A stretch of 64,000 nucleotides of DNA from Betaproteobacteria bacterium HGW-Betaproteobacteria-1 (GCA_002842435.1 PHCX01000006.1:310001-374000); one strand, 5' to 3'. Positions 16,082-25,560 are shown, counted from the stretch's first letter. Numbers and translations are program-made. Notes: generated from the letters alone by a model not told the origin.

Positions 16082-16845
16082 GCGGCGAAGTTTCATTGTT
16101 GCGCCCTGCTGCCGCCAATCCCGCAACATCGCCGGAATTGACGGACGCGCTACGCGCCACGGTCGAGGCGAAGTCGCAGGCGGCGCTTGCCCTGCTGCAA
16201 TCCGCCGTTGACGAACTCGGCCGGCAGCACGAAGTCACCTTCGCCAACAGCTTTGGCGCCGAGGATATGGTGCTGACCGACCTCATCCTCAGAAACAAAC
16301 TGCCGATCGAGATTTTCTCGCTGGATACCGGCCGCCTGCCGACAGAGACCTACGACCTGATGGCCGAAACGGAAAAGACCTACTCCACCCGCCTGCGCGT
16401 GCTGTTCCCGCGTCTGGATGCGGTAGAAAGCTATGTGCAGAGCCACGGCATCAACGCCTTTTACGAGTCCGTCGAACTGCGCAAAGCCTGCTGCCACATG
16501 CGCAAGGTGGAGCCGCTGCAGCGTGCCCTGAAAGGCAAGAAAGCCTGGATCACCGGCATGCGTGCGCAACAGTCTGCCACCCGTGCCGAACTGCCGGTAC
16601 GCCAGCACGATGAATCGAACGGCCTGGAGAAATTCAACCCCTTGAGCGACTGGACGGAAAAGGAAGTCTGGGCCTACATCCGCATGCATGACGTGCCGTA
16701 CAACAAACTGCACGACCAGTTCTACCCCAGCATCGGCTGCGCACCCTGCACCCGTGCCGTCGCCATGGGCGAGGATATCCGCGCCGGCAGATGGTGGTGG
16801 GAAGATCCGGAAAGCAAAGAGTGCGGACTTCACGTGAAGAAGTAG
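16078..16845 (+). CDS. cysH: Adenylylsulfate (APS) reductase, CysH family
   Basis: A 255-residue PP-loop-type reductase that makes sulfite from adenylylsulfate. It has the iron-sulfur-binding pairs Cys138-Cys139 and Cys221/Cys224 (ACCHMRK and GCAPC), which mark the assimilatory APS reductase subtype rather than the cluster-free PAPS reductase of E. coli. This fits the absence of an APS kinase (cysC) in the cluster. The ATGA overlap with the DUF934 gene indicates translational coupling. Confidence 0.93.
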   Translation: MSGEVSLLRPAAANPATSPELTDALRATVEAKSQAALALLQSAVDELGRQHEVTFANSFGAEDMVLTDLILRNKLPIEIFSLDTGRLPTETYDLMAETEKTYSTRLRVLFPRLDAVESYVQSHGINAFYESVELRKACCHMRKVEPLQRALKGKKAWITGMRAQQSATRAELPVRQHDESNGLEKFNPLSDWTEKEVWAYIRMHDVPYNKLHDQFYPSIGCAPCTRAVAMGEDIRAGRWWWEDPESKECGLHVKK

Positions 16846-16889
16846 ACGCAAGATTATGATTTATAAATATTAATTAACTAGTGATTGAC

Positions 16890-17825
16890 ATGACCACTTC
16901 AACCAAAGAAACCCTGAGTCATCTCGACTGGCTCGAATCGGAAGCGATTCATATCCTGCGGGAAGTCGCCGGCCAATGCTCGAATCCGGTGCTGCTGTTC
17001 TCCGGCGGCAAGGATTCGCTGTGCATCCTGCGTCTGGCAGAGAAGGCCTTCCGTCCTGGCCGCTTCCCCTTCCCGCTGATGCATATCGACACCGGCCACA
17101 ATTACAAGGAAGTCATCGATTTCCGTGACCAGCGCGCCGCGGAACTCGGTGAGCGCCTGATCGTGCGCTCCGTGGAAGACTCCATGAAGCGCGGCACCGT
17201 TGTGCTGAAGTCGCCGGATGAGCCTCGCAACAAGCACCAATCAGTGACACTGCTGGAAGCCATTGAAGAGCACGGTTTCGACTGCTGCATCGGCGGTGCC
17301 CGTCGTGACGAGGAGAAAGCCCGCGCCAAGGAACGCATCATGAGTTTCCGTGATGAATTCGGTCAGTGGGACCCGAAGAACCAGCGCCCGGAACTGTGGA
17401 ACCTGTACAACGCCCGTTCGCACAAGGGTGAGAACATCCGCGCCTTCCCGATCTCGAACTGGACCGAGATGGATGTCTGGCAGTATATCGAGCGCGAAAA
17501 GCTCGCCCTGCCCAGCATCTACTTCGCGCATCAACGCGATATCGTGATGCGTAGCGGCGCCATCGTTCCGGTCAACGTACCATTGGCCAGCGGCGATGTG
17601 ATCAATGCGCCCAAGCCTGGTGAAGAAGTCATCAACATGCAGGTGCGCTTCCGCACCGTCGGCGACATCACCTGCACTGCCCCGGTACCAAGCGATGCCG
17701 ATGACATCAGCAAGATCGTGCTGGAAACGGCGACCACAACCATCACCGAACGCGGCGCCACGCGCCTTGACGACCAGACCTCCGATGCCTCCATGGAGCA
17801 GCGCAAGAAGGAGGGTTATTTCTAA
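16890..17825 (+). CDS. cysD: Sulfate adenylyltransferase subunit 2 (CysD)
   Basis: The catalytic subunit of ATP sulfurylase, which makes APS from sulfate and ATP. It has the PP-loop LFSGGKDS near residue 40 and the family blocks HIDTGHNYKEVIDFRD and RRDEEKARAKERI. It is 311 residues from the ATG at 16890; a GTG at 16881 in the same frame is an alternative. The preceding 40 bases are AT-rich with a weak ribosome-binding site. The stop shares one base with the cysN ATG (TAATG). Confidence 0.94.
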   Translation: MTTSTKETLSHLDWLESEAIHILREVAGQCSNPVLLFSGGKDSLCILRLAEKAFRPGRFPFPLMHIDTGHNYKEVIDFRDQRAAELGERLIVRSVEDSMKRGTVVLKSPDEPRNKHQSVTLLEAIEEHGFDCCIGGARRDEEKARAKERIMSFRDEFGQWDPKNQRPELWNLYNARSHKGENIRAFPISNWTEMDVWQYIEREKLALPSIYFAHQRDIVMRSGAIVPVNVPLASGDVINAPKPGEEVINMQVRFRTVGDITCTAPVPSDADDISKIVLETATTTITERGATRLDDQTSDASMEQRKKEGYF

Positions 17826-19114
17826 TGGATGCCATGAACAAACCACATAACGACAGCCTGTTACGCTTTATGACCTGCGGTAGTGTCGACGACGGCAAGA
17901 GTACGCTGATCGGCCGCCTGCTGTTCGACACCAAGACCATTCTGGCCGACACGCTGACCCATATCGAACGCACCTCGAAAAAGCGCGGCATGGAAGCCGT
18001 CGACCTGTCCCTGCTGACCGATGGCCTGCAGGCCGAACGTGAACAGGGCATCACCATCGACGTTGCTTATCGCTATTTCTCGACCGGCACCCGCAAATAC
18101 ATCATCGCCGATGCGCCGGGTCATGAGCAGTACACCCGCAACATGGTGACTGCGGCCTCTACCGCCAACCTCGCCATCATCCTGATTGATGCGCGCAAGG
18201 GTGTGCTGACACAGACCCGCCGTCATTCCTACCTGGCGCATCTGGTCCGCATTCCGCATATCGTCGTCGCCGTCAACAAGATGGACCTGGCCAATTACGA
18301 CCAGGCCGTGTTCGACAAGATCCGCGCGGATTACCTGGCGTTCGCCGAACAGATCGGCCTGCAACGCGAAGGCCACGACATCCAGTTCATCCCGATGTCC
18401 GCACTGAATGGCGACATGATCGTCGATCGCGGCGATGCCATGCCCTGGTACACCGGCCCAACCATGCTGGAAACCCTAGAAGCCGCACCGCCTGCGCATT
18501 CCGAACATGACGAGCCGTTCCGCCTGCCGGTACAGTTCGTTTGCCGCCCGCATGCTTCAGACGATCCCGAGCTGCATGATTACAGAGGTTTCATGGGCCG
18601 TATCGAAGCCGGTGAGATTGCTGTCGGCGATGCCGTGACTGCCCTGCCTTCAGGCCAGAGCTCACGTGTCAAAACCATTGAACTCGGAAACGTACAGATG
18701 CAACGGGCCATCACCGAACAATCCGTCACGCTGCTGCTGGAAGACGAGATCGACATTTCGCGCGGCGACATGCTGGTCAAGACGGGACAGGCGCCTGAGC
18801 CAGTCAAACAGATCGAAGCCATGGTCTGCTGGCTGTCCGAGACCCCGTTATCGACTGCGCGTACCTATATCGTGCGTCACACCACACGCGAATCCAAGGC
18901 CAAGGTCAGCGAAATCAGCTATCGTGTGGACGTCAACACGACCGAGCATTTGCCAGCCCAAGGCCTGAACATGAATGATATCGCCAAGGTGACGTTCAAG
19001 CTGGCGCAGCCGTTGATGGTAGACCCATACAAGGTCAGCCGCCCGACCGGCGCTTTCATCCTGATCGATGAGTCCACCAACAATACGGTGGGCGCCGGCA
19101 TGATTGAAGCTTAA
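17825..19114 (+). CDS. cysN: Sulfate adenylyltransferase subunit 1, GTPase (CysN)
   Basis: A 429-residue regulatory GTPase subunit of ATP sulfurylase, in which GTP hydrolysis drives APS formation. EF-Tu-like G domain: GSVDDGKST (G1), the DAPGHEQY G3 region and NKMD (G4), followed by two beta-barrel domains. The length is that of a stand-alone CysN, with no fused C-terminal APS kinase. It is translationally coupled to cysD and is the last sulfate gene before the ferredoxin. Confidence 0.94.
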   Translation: MDAMNKPHNDSLLRFMTCGSVDDGKSTLIGRLLFDTKTILADTLTHIERTSKKRGMEAVDLSLLTDGLQAEREQGITIDVAYRYFSTGTRKYIIADAPGHEQYTRNMVTAASTANLAIILIDARKGVLTQTRRHSYLAHLVRIPHIVVAVNKMDLANYDQAVFDKIRADYLAFAEQIGLQREGHDIQFIPMSALNGDMIVDRGDAMPWYTGPTMLETLEAAPPAHSEHDEPFRLPVQFVCRPHASDDPELHDYRGFMGRIEAGEIAVGDAVTALPSGQSSRVKTIELGNVQMQRAITEQSVTLLLEDEIDISRGDMLVKTGQAPEPVKQIEAMVCWLSETPLSTARTYIVRHTTRESKAKVSEISYRVDVNTTEHLPAQGLNMNDIAKVTFKLAQPLMVDPYKVSRPTGAFILIDESTNNTVGAGMIEA

Positions 19115-19118
19115 TTCT

Positions 19119-19147
19119 TTTAACTGAGCAGCAAAATCCTTTAAAAT
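19119..19147 (+). promoter_or_regulatory. Possible promoter for the ferredoxin gene
   Basis: TTTAAC (19119-19124) and TAAAAT (19142-19147) are 17 bases apart, about 40 bases upstream of the ferredoxin ATG. The -10 is good and the -35 is poor. The position is right for a separate transcript, but cotranscription with cysN is also possible. Confidence 0.35.
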
Positions 19148-19185
19148 AGAAGCCGCCCGCGAGAGTGGCATGAGAGGAAGAGATA

Positions 19186-19509
19186 ATGACTTATGTAGTG
19201 ACTGAAAACTGTATTCAATGCAAATACACCGATTGCGTGGATGTCTGCCCTGTGGACTGTTTCGTTGAGGGTCCAAACTTCCTCGCCATCAATCCGGATG
19301 AATGTATCGACTGCACCCTGTGCGTGGCAGAGTGCCCTGCTGAAGCGATTTTCGCCGAGGATGACGTACCTGCAGACCAACAGGAATTCATTGCCCTCAA
19401 TGCGCGTCTGGCCCAGGTATGGCCAGTCATCAGCAGCAGAAAGGATCCGCTGCCTGATGCCGATGCCAACAATGGCCGTACCGGCAAACTGCCTGAACTG
19501 GTCGAATAA
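19186..19509 (+). CDS. fdxA: 7Fe ferredoxin [3Fe-4S][4Fe-4S], FdxA type
   Basis: A 107-residue ferredoxin. Cys9, Cys17 and Cys50 are the expected ligands of the [3Fe-4S] cluster, and Cys21, Cys40, Cys43 and Cys46 those of the [4Fe-4S] cluster, matching Azotobacter-type ferredoxin I. A C-terminal extension of about 45 residues is typical. GAGGAAGAG provides a good ribosome-binding site. Its place directly after cysN makes it a candidate electron donor for CysI or CysH (inference). A strong terminator follows. Confidence 0.93.
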   Translation: MTYVVTENCIQCKYTDCVDVCPVDCFVEGPNFLAINPDECIDCTLCVAECPAEAIFAEDDVPADQQEFIALNARLAQVWPVISSRKDPLPDADANNGRTGKLPELVE

Positions 19510-19540
19510 TCTCAACCGGATTGATTCAGTCGTAAAAAAA

Positions 19541-19566
19541 ATGGGAACCGAGGTTCCCATTTTTTA
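19541..19566 (+). terminator. Rho-independent terminator after fdxA
   Basis: A 9-bp stem ATGGGAACC/GGTTCCCAT (19541-19549 and 19552-19560) with a GA loop, followed by a T-run. An A-run precedes it, so it may also act for the convergent methyltransferase gene. Confidence 0.88.
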
Positions 19567-19595
19567 TTTCCGCTATCAAGATAGAACGCTGCCAA

Positions 19596-20738
19596 TCACC
19601 CACTCCCCTTTTCTGGCGAGGCAGACAACACCCAGAGTGAGGTCGTTTCGGCCTGACGTGCCGCATACAAGGGATCTGACTGGTCCGCAGTTTTCGGGTG
19701 CCGCGGCTTGATATCCAGTTTCTCAATCACATGCAGCCCCGCGTCCGCAAACATCTGCAACAACTGCTGACGTGACCTTAGGCCCAGATGCTCTGCCAGG
19801 TCAGACAATATCAGCCAGCCCTCTCCGCCCGTTTCCAGGTGTTCCGCCAATCCATTCAGAAACCCCTTGAGCATGCGACTGTCCGGATCGTAAATGGCAT
19901 GGTCCAGGCGGCTGTTGGCGCTGGCCGGTAACCAGGGCGGATTACAGACAATGAGCTCAGCCTTGCCCGGCGGAAAGAGATCGGTCTTGATCACTTCCAC
20001 CTGCTTCTGCAATCCCAGTCTCCGGATATTCTCTTGCGCACAGGCAATCGCCCGCTCATCCATATCGGTCGCCATCACATGCGAAATGCCGCGCTTCGCC
20101 AGTAGCGCCGCGATCACCCCGGTACCGGTGCCGATATCGAATGCCCGTTGCCTGTTGCCGAGCGGCACCTGCGCGACCAGTTCCAGATATTCTCCGCGCA
20201 CCGGAGAATACACGCCGTAATGCGGATGAATCTTCGCGCCCAGCACGGGAATCTCTACACCGTTCCTGCGCCACTCATGCGCGCCGATCACTCCCAGCAA
20301 CTCGCGTAGCGATACCAGTGAGTCTTCACCTGTTTCACCATACGCCTCGAGACAGGCTGGCCTGACGTCCGGCGCCCGTCGTAGCGGTATCGTGTATTGT
20401 GCATCAAGCGGAATCAGCAGCATGCCAAGAATGCGTGCCCGCTGTAACTGGGCTTGCCGATACAGGTGAAACGCTTCCAGCAACGTTGCCGGCGGTTTTC
20501 TGGCAGGCTTTTTATCGATGCGACGAGCCATGGCCTGCAGCAACTGCCGGGCATTCTGGTAATCACCGCGCCAGAGCATGGCTGTGCCTTCGCAGGCATA
20601 CCGATAGGCTGCATCTGCCGTCAGCCGATCGTCAGCCACGACGATGCGCTGTGGCACTTTTGTAGCGTTCTCCGAGCGCCAAAGCGCCGATTGCGTCTTG
20701 CCGTCTTCAGTCCAGACTGCGTGCGCTGCATCATTCAT
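19596..20738 (-). CDS. Class I SAM-dependent methyltransferase (HemK/RlmG-like fold)
   Basis: A 380-residue protein. Residues about 1-170 form a helical N-terminal region of unknown role. Residues about 190-330 form a Rossmann methyltransferase with motif I DIGTGTGVIAALLA and the catalytic NPPW motif of amino-methylating N5-glutamine and N6/N2-purine enzymes. The target is unknown; rRNA guanine or a protein glutamine are both possible. Its start overlaps the end of the upstream exporter gene by 8 bases, so they form one transcript. Confidence 0.85.
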   Translation of the reverse strand: MNDAAHAVWTEDGKTQSALWRSENATKVPQRIVVADDRLTADAAYRYACEGTAMLWRGDYQNARQLLQAMARRIDKKPARKPPATLLEAFHLYRQAQLQRARILGMLLIPLDAQYTIPLRRAPDVRPACLEAYGETGEDSLVSLRELLGVIGAHEWRRNGVEIPVLGAKIHPHYGVYSPVRGEYLELVAQVPLGNRQRAFDIGTGTGVIAALLAKRGISHVMATDMDERAIACAQENIRRLGLQKQVEVIKTDLFPPGKAELIVCNPPWLPASANSRLDHAIYDPDSRMLKGFLNGLAEHLETGGEGWLILSDLAEHLGLRSRQQLLQMFADAGLHVIEKLDIKPRHPKTADQSDPLYAARQAETTSLWVLSASPEKGSG

Positions 20739-21927
20739 GTCGGGCAGCCTTACCGTTTAATAGCCGGGATTTGCGTACAGCCAGCCAGCCGATACTGACA
20801 TAAGCCGCCATTGCCATCGCCAGGCCTAGAGGATGATCCCAGACCAGCGGCACGATCATGCCGGCGGATACCGTAGACAGCAGCATTTGCACGAAAGCCT
20901 GGCCTGAAGCAGCGGTGCCGCGTATGCGCGGATGCCGGTCCAGTGCCGCTATGGAAAGAATTGGCATGGCCAGCGCCATACCGATATTGAATAATGCTAC
21001 CGGCAGGATGTTGTAGACGAAATGCGGCGGCAGGAAATAACAGACCAGCAGATTGCCCAACACCATCAGGCTCATCCAGGCATAGGCGATCTGGATCACT
21101 TTCCTGGACGACATGCGACCGGCAGCCCGCTTGGCCAGATAGGAGCCCAGCACCATGCCGAGGACGGTTGGGATAAACAGCCAGCCAAACTGGTATTCAG
21201 TCAGATTCAGGTGCTGGATCAGAAACACCGGGCTGGATAGCACATAGATGAAGAAACCGGAGAAATTGGCACCCAACGCAATGACTACAAGATTGAACTC
21301 ACGATCGCTGTAAACGGTTTTATAGCTGCTCAACACACTTTTGGTGGAAAGCGGAATACGCTTCTCCGCCGGCATGGTCTCTGGCAAATATTTCATGGCA
21401 GCCCACAGCGACAATGCCGCATACGAGGCAAGAAACACGAAGATCGCCTGCCAGTGAATGCCGAGCAACAGTCCGCCAATCACCGGTGCCACTGCCGGCG
21501 CGATGCCGAAGAGCATCTGCACCGTGGCCATGACACGCTGAGCCTGTGCCCCCTCGAACAGATCGCGCACCATGGCACGTGCCACCACATTACCGGCACC
21601 GCCGCCTATGCCCTGCAACACGCGGAAGAACCACAACGTCTCGACGTTAGGTGCCAGTGCGCAACCGATGGAAGCGAAGACAAACAGGCCCAGACCCCAC
21701 TTGATTGCAGAAATGCGCCCGATCGCATCCGAAATGGCACCATGCCACAGGGTCATCAAGGCATACGGCAGCAGGTAGAAAGTCAGGCTTTGCTGCACTT
21801 CTACCGTACTGGCCCCAAGGTCGCGTTCCAGCGCACCAAATGCCGGCAGATAGGTATCGATGGCGAAAGGCGCCAATGCCGCCAGGCTGGCAAGCACGAG
21901 AACCAATACTGTGTTGGATGACTTCAT
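20731..21927 (-). CDS. Bcr/CflA family multidrug efflux MFS transporter
   Basis: A 398-residue major facilitator with twelve predicted membrane segments. The family N terminus LAPFAIDTYLPAF and the motif A-like ISDAIGR loop (about 65-72) place it in the Bcr/CflA drug:H+ antiporter group. Substrate unknown. The gene starts after the pqqE terminator, which separates it from the pqq operon, and it overlaps the methyltransferase gene downstream. Confidence 0.9.
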   Translation of the reverse strand: MKSSNTVLVLVLASLAALAPFAIDTYLPAFGALERDLGASTVEVQQSLTFYLLPYALMTLWHGAISDAIGRISAIKWGLGLFVFASIGCALAPNVETLWFFRVLQGIGGGAGNVVARAMVRDLFEGAQAQRVMATVQMLFGIAPAVAPVIGGLLLGIHWQAIFVFLASYAALSLWAAMKYLPETMPAEKRIPLSTKSVLSSYKTVYSDREFNLVVIALGANFSGFFIYVLSSPVFLIQHLNLTEYQFGWLFIPTVLGMVLGSYLAKRAAGRMSSRKVIQIAYAWMSLMVLGNLLVCYFLPPHFVYNILPVALFNIGMALAMPILSIAALDRHPRIRGTAASGQAFVQMLLSTVSAGMIVPLVWDHPLGLAMAMAAYVSIGWLAVRKSRLLNGKAARHE

Positions 21928-21947
21928 ACAGAATTATCCGAAATAAA

Positions 21948-21969
21948 AAACGCGCCTTGCGGCGCGTTT
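21948..21969 (-). terminator. Rho-independent terminator after pqqE
   Basis: A 9-bp stem AAACGCGCC/GGCGCGTTT (21948-21956 and 21961-21969) with a TTGC loop. On the minus strand it is followed by a T-run, as expected for ending the pqq transcript before the MFS gene. Confidence 0.88.
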
Positions 21970-21997
21970 CCATTATAGACCGAATCTTCAGGCCGGC

Positions 21998-23224
21998 TCA
22001 GGGCAAAGCATGAAACTCTTTGGTACGCTCTTCCAACTCACCGCTGATGACCTTCTTCGAGTTCTTGTCATTGCGGAAGATGATCGGTTGCGCCTGCAGT
22101 TGCGGATTCTTCGCGTCCTCGATAGCCTTCTCAATGATGTGGTGATGCGGAGAAAGTGAACATACCGGATCGGCTGTCTCAGCATCGCCAGTGAGCAGGA
22201 AAGCCTGACAACGACAACCACCCAGATCCTTCTCTTTTTCAGCGCAGTTTCTGCATGGCTCCTTCATCCAGCTGTCACCACGGTATTTATTAAATGCCGG
22301 GGAATCTTTCCAGCTCCAGCCCAGTTCGTCATCCTTGACGTTAGGGAACTTCATGTTCGGCAAGACACGGGCGGAATGGCAAGGCAGCACATCGCCATTG
22401 GCCGTCACGATCATGAACACCTCGCCCCAGCCATTCATGCACTTCTTGGGCCTGTCGGCGAAGTAGTCAGGCACAACGAAAAAGACCTTCATCTTGCTAC
22501 CGGACTTGGCGCGATATTCGTTAGTGATGCGTTCAGCCTCTTCGACCTGCTCCTTGCTCGGCATCAACTGGTTACGGTTGATCAGGGACCAGCCATAATA
22601 CTGGGTGTTGGCCAGCTCGATATAATCGGCGCCCAAAGCCTCGGCCATCTCCAGAATCTCTTTCATGTGACCGATGTTGTAGCGATGGATGACCACATTC
22701 AACACCATGGGGTAACCATGACTCTTGATCATGGCAGCCACCTTCTTCTTTAACTCGAAGGTCTTGGTGTTGGTGATGAAATTGTTGATCTCTTCCGTGA
22801 TGTCGTGCATGGACAGCTGGATATGGTCCAGACCGCCATCCTTGAATGCCTGGATACGCTTCTCGGTCAGGCCGACGCCGGAAGTGATGAGGTTGCTGTA
22901 ATAGCCGAGCTTGTGCGCCTCAGCCACGATCTCCTCAATATCGTCGCGCAACAACGGCTCACCACCCGAGATACCGAGCTGAATTGCGCCCAGCTTGCGT
23001 GCCTCGCGCAATGTCTTGATCCACTGCTCGGTGCTCAGCTCGTTCTGCGTGTGCTTGTCGTAATCGGTCGGGTTATAGCAGAAGGCACAGTGCAAGGGGC
23101 AGCGATAAGTGATCTCCGCCAGCAGCCACAAGGGCTGGGTGTGGGTCGCAGTAGCTGCGACACCATTGTTTTGTGCCTGCACTGTTTTCTGCACAACTGA
23201 ATCACCTAACGAATTTTGCGTCAT
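21998..23224 (-). CDS. pqqE: PQQ biosynthesis radical SAM protein PqqE
   Basis: A 408-residue radical SAM/SPASM enzyme that makes the first carbon-carbon link between the Glu and Tyr side chains of PqqA. The radical SAM cluster motif is Cys42, Cys46 and Cys49 (RCPLHCAFC). The C-terminal SPASM cysteines lie in CRNCAEKE and GGCRCQAF and in ADPVC. About 30 extra N-terminal residues (MTQNSLGDSV onwards) precede the family core, and the true start could be internal. Last gene of the pqq operon. Confidence 0.95.
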   Translation of the reverse strand: MTQNSLGDSVVQKTVQAQNNGVAATATHTQPLWLLAEITYRCPLHCAFCYNPTDYDKHTQNELSTEQWIKTLREARKLGAIQLGISGGEPLLRDDIEEIVAEAHKLGYYSNLITSGVGLTEKRIQAFKDGGLDHIQLSMHDITEEINNFITNTKTFELKKKVAAMIKSHGYPMVLNVVIHRYNIGHMKEILEMAEALGADYIELANTQYYGWSLINRNQLMPSKEQVEEAERITNEYRAKSGSKMKVFFVVPDYFADRPKKCMNGWGEVFMIVTANGDVLPCHSARVLPNMKFPNVKDDELGWSWKDSPAFNKYRGDSWMKEPCRNCAEKEKDLGGCRCQAFLLTGDAETADPVCSLSPHHHIIEKAIEDAKNPQLQAQPIIFRNDKNSKKVISGELEERTKEFHALP

Positions 23225-23235
23225 TTTGCTGTTCC

Positions 23236-23517
23236 CTAAATCTTGCGTATCCAGAACTTACCGGCCGCAAGTTCAAACATGCCGAGAATATCGCTCTCGA
23301 TGTCTTCGGCATCCGGAAAAGTAGCTTTCAGATCAGCCACGATATCGCCTACCGTCGCCTTTCCATCCACACGTTTCAGCACCTCGCCGGCACCACCATG
23401 AAGTTTGACCATGCCTTCGGGAAAAAGTATCACATAACTTTGCTGCGCTTCTTCCCACTGAAAACGGTGGTGCGGTGCCAGGGCATAAATATCGGTCATT
23501 TCAATCTTGCTGGTCAT
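23236..23517 (-). CDS. pqqD: PQQ biosynthesis peptide chaperone PqqD
   Basis: A 93-residue RiPP-recognition-element protein that binds the PqqA precursor and presents it to PqqE. It has the family pattern of a beta wing (RFQWEEAQQSYVILFPEG) and helices, with L-x-G-GAGEVL near residue 40. The length is normal. It is located between pqqC and pqqE with gaps of 9 and 11 bases. Confidence 0.94.
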   Translation of the reverse strand: MTSKIEMTDIYALAPHHRFQWEEAQQSYVILFPEGMVKLHGGAGEVLKRVDGKATVGDIVADLKATFPDAEDIESDILGMFELAAGKFWIRKI

Positions 23518-23526
23518 GGCATCTAC

Positions 23527-24291
23527 TTAACTGATTTGTATGACAGGCTGGCGCAGGTAATCACGGCCTTCAACCTTGATATCCGTACATGCCAGCATGA
23601 TGGAGTCCGCCATCACCCACAACACGTCCAGCTTGAACTGCAGAATCTCCAGGGCACGTTCCTGCATCTCCCGGCTTTGACCGAAATAATCCAGGGTCAC
23701 ATGCAAACCCTGCTCGACATCACGGCGAGCCTGAGTCAGACGGTTCTTGAAGTACTGCATGCCTTCCGGATTGATCCAGGGATACATATCTGGCCAGGAA
23801 TCGATACGCTGCTGATGGATATGCGGCGCGAAAAGTTCGGTCAGGCTGGAACAGACCGACTCCTGCCATGGGCGCTGGCGGGCGAAATTGACATAGGCAT
23901 CAACAGCAAACCTGGTGCCGGGAGCGACCAGCTTGAGTGACATGACTTCTTCGCGACTCAAACCGACCGCAGCACCCAGATGAATCCACGCCTCGATACC
24001 GCCCTCGCCGCCTTCAGCAATCTGGCCACTGCCATCATGGTCAAAAATACGTTGAATCCAGCCGCGACGCAGTTCGCGATCAGGACAATTCGAGAGGATA
24101 GCGGCATCCTTGATAGGGATGGCAATCTGATAATAGTAGCGGTTGGCCACCCAGCACTGCATCTGTTGCTGGGTCAGCTTGCCTTCGTACATCAACACAT
24201 GAATCGGGTGATAGATGTGATAGCCCTTGCCCTTCTCACGCAACTTTGCTTCGAACTCTTCTCTACTCCATGGTGCTTTCTTGTCTGCCAT
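23527..24291 (-). CDS. pqqC: Pyrroloquinoline-quinone synthase PqqC
   Basis: A 254-residue cofactorless oxidase with a heme-oxygenase-like helical fold that does the final eight-electron oxidation and ring closure to PQQ. The conserved [17 protein letters not shown]-terminal block, the [14 protein letters not shown] helix and the [17 protein letters not shown]-terminal block match the family. The start follows the pqqB stop by 11 bases. Confidence 0.95.
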   Translation of the reverse strand: MADKKAPWSREEFEAKLREKGKGYHIYHPIHVLMYEGKLTQQQMQCWVANRYYYQIAIPIKDAAILSNCPDRELRRGWIQRIFDHDGSGQIAEGGEGGIEAWIHLGAAVGLSREEVMSLKLVAPGTRFAVDAYVNFARQRPWQESVCSSLTELFAPHIHQQRIDSWPDMYPWINPEGMQYFKNRLTQARRDVEQGLHVTLDYFGQSREMQERALEILQFKLDVLWVMADSIMLACTDIKVEGRDYLRQPVIQIS

Positions 24292-24302
24292 TTTCTTGAT
24301 CC

Positions 24303-25220
24303 TTATAAAATAATATCCATACCGTCATACGAGACTTCGATGCCGTGACGGGTCAATTCAGCACGCTCTGCGGAATCTTCACGCAGAATCGGATTGGTGT
24401 TGTTGATGTGAATCAAAACCTTGCGCACATCACCGAATTTGTCGAGATCTTCGATCATACCGCCGGGGCCCGACTGCGGATTGTGGCCAATGCTGCGCGC
24501 AGTCTTGGTCATCAGTCCAAGGTCGATCATTTCGGTATCGGTCCAGAATGTACCATCAACCATGATGCAATCGGCCTGATTCATCAATGCCGGCAGTTGC
24601 GGTTCGATCTCTGCCAGGCCAGGCGAATACCAGCATTTCTTGCCGGTGCTGATTTCCTCAATCAGCACGCCGATGGTGTCGCCGGGGTGCGGATCATTAC
24701 GATGCGGAGAATACGGGGGTGCCGCACTCTTGAGTGCCACTGCGGTGAATTTCAGATTCGGCACGTTCGGCATGGTGAAACTGGTCTTGCCGTCGATTGG
24801 TACACTGTGATGATTGATACCGCAATAATGACCCAGTATATTCAGAATCTGGTTACCGGAGGTCAGGTCGCCATACACCATGTCGGTGCAGTAGATCTCG
24901 CGCTTGACCGTACCTTCACGCAACATATACAGACCGGTGGTGTGATCGATTTGCGCATCGATCAGCACGATGGCCTGTATGCCGGTATCCCTGATCGCGC
25001 GATTGGGTTGCAGCGCCGGAAAATCCTGGATCTGCTGCAAGACATCGGGAGATGCGTTGAACAACACCCAGTTCACACCGTCACTACTGACGCAAATCGA
25101 GGACTGTGTACGCTTGGTCGCCTTGATAGTGCCTTTACGCAGTCCATCGCAATTATGACAATTGCAATTCCACTGTGGAAAACCACCACCCGCGCCTGAA
25201 CCTAAAACATGTATATGCAT
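24303..25220 (-). CDS. pqqB: PQQ biosynthesis protein PqqB
   Basis: A 305-residue metallo-beta-lactamase-fold protein that hydroxylates the PqqA-derived Tyr moiety. The start [21 protein letters not shown] is diagnostic, including the Cys-rich zinc site (NCNCHNC). The metal-binding region [10 protein letters not shown] and the downstream IHINNTNP motif are present. It is separated from pqqA by a hairpin at 25281-25300. Confidence 0.95.
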   Translation of the reverse strand: MHIHVLGSGAGGGFPQWNCNCHNCDGLRKGTIKATKRTQSSICVSSDGVNWVLFNASPDVLQQIQDFPALQPNRAIRDTGIQAIVLIDAQIDHTTGLYMLREGTVKREIYCTDMVYGDLTSGNQILNILGHYCGINHHSVPIDGKTSFTMPNVPNLKFTAVALKSAAPPYSPHRNDPHPGDTIGVLIEEISTGKKCWYSPGLAEIEPQLPALMNQADCIMVDGTFWTDTEMIDLGLMTKTARSIGHNPQSGPGGMIEDLDKFGDVRKVLIHINNTNPILREDSAERAELTRHGIEVSYDGMDIIL

Positions 25221-25280
25221 AATTTTCTACTTTTGCTGAAACGGAAGACCGAGTTTAAACTCATTGTCCTTAAATGACAC

Positions 25281-25300
25281 GGGCCGCCCGAAGGCAGCCC
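25281..25300 (-). promoter_or_regulatory. pqqA-pqqB intergenic hairpin
   Basis: A GC-rich stem GGGCTGCC/GGGCGGCCC with a stable TTCG tetraloop (on the minus strand), 16 bases after the pqqA stop. It lacks a strong T-run, so it is more likely a partial terminator or mRNA-stabilising hairpin. It would allow more pqqA than pqqB-E product, as reported for pqq operons elsewhere. Confidence 0.7.
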
Positions 25301-25315
25301 GCAGGATGCAATCAA

Positions 25316-25387
25316 TTAACGATTGCAAACGTACATCGTTACTTCAAAGCCGAAACGCATTTCGGTAGCAGCTGGTTTTGTCCACAT
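25316..25387 (-). CDS. pqqA: PQQ precursor peptide PqqA
   Basis: A 23-residue peptide ([12 protein letters not shown]...) with the conserved Glu15 and Tyr19 in the order E-V-T-M-Y, the two residues that are crosslinked and become PQQ. AAGGAGATTTATT is an excellent ribosome-binding site. It opens the pqqABCDE operon on the minus strand. Confidence 0.96.
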   Translation of the reverse strand: MWTKPAATEMRFGFEVTMYVCNR

Positions 25388-25560
25388 AATAAATCTCCTT
25401 GATTTGATTAGTATTCACGTTCTGAAACTATGTTCCTAACGTGTGTAGCCATTCTGATACCTGAGCCCGGATAAACACAGGGCAAAAACATGGAATCGTA
25501 CCTAAGTATTTTCATGACCAATCGCGACAGGTCGCGCCCGCCAAAGCTTATGCCGGATGC

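Noticed and set aside
25388..25560. Possible extra small genes upstream of pqqA
   Set aside because: Short frames occur on both strands, but none has a ribosome-binding site or a recognisable product; the stretch is more simply the pqq promoter region.
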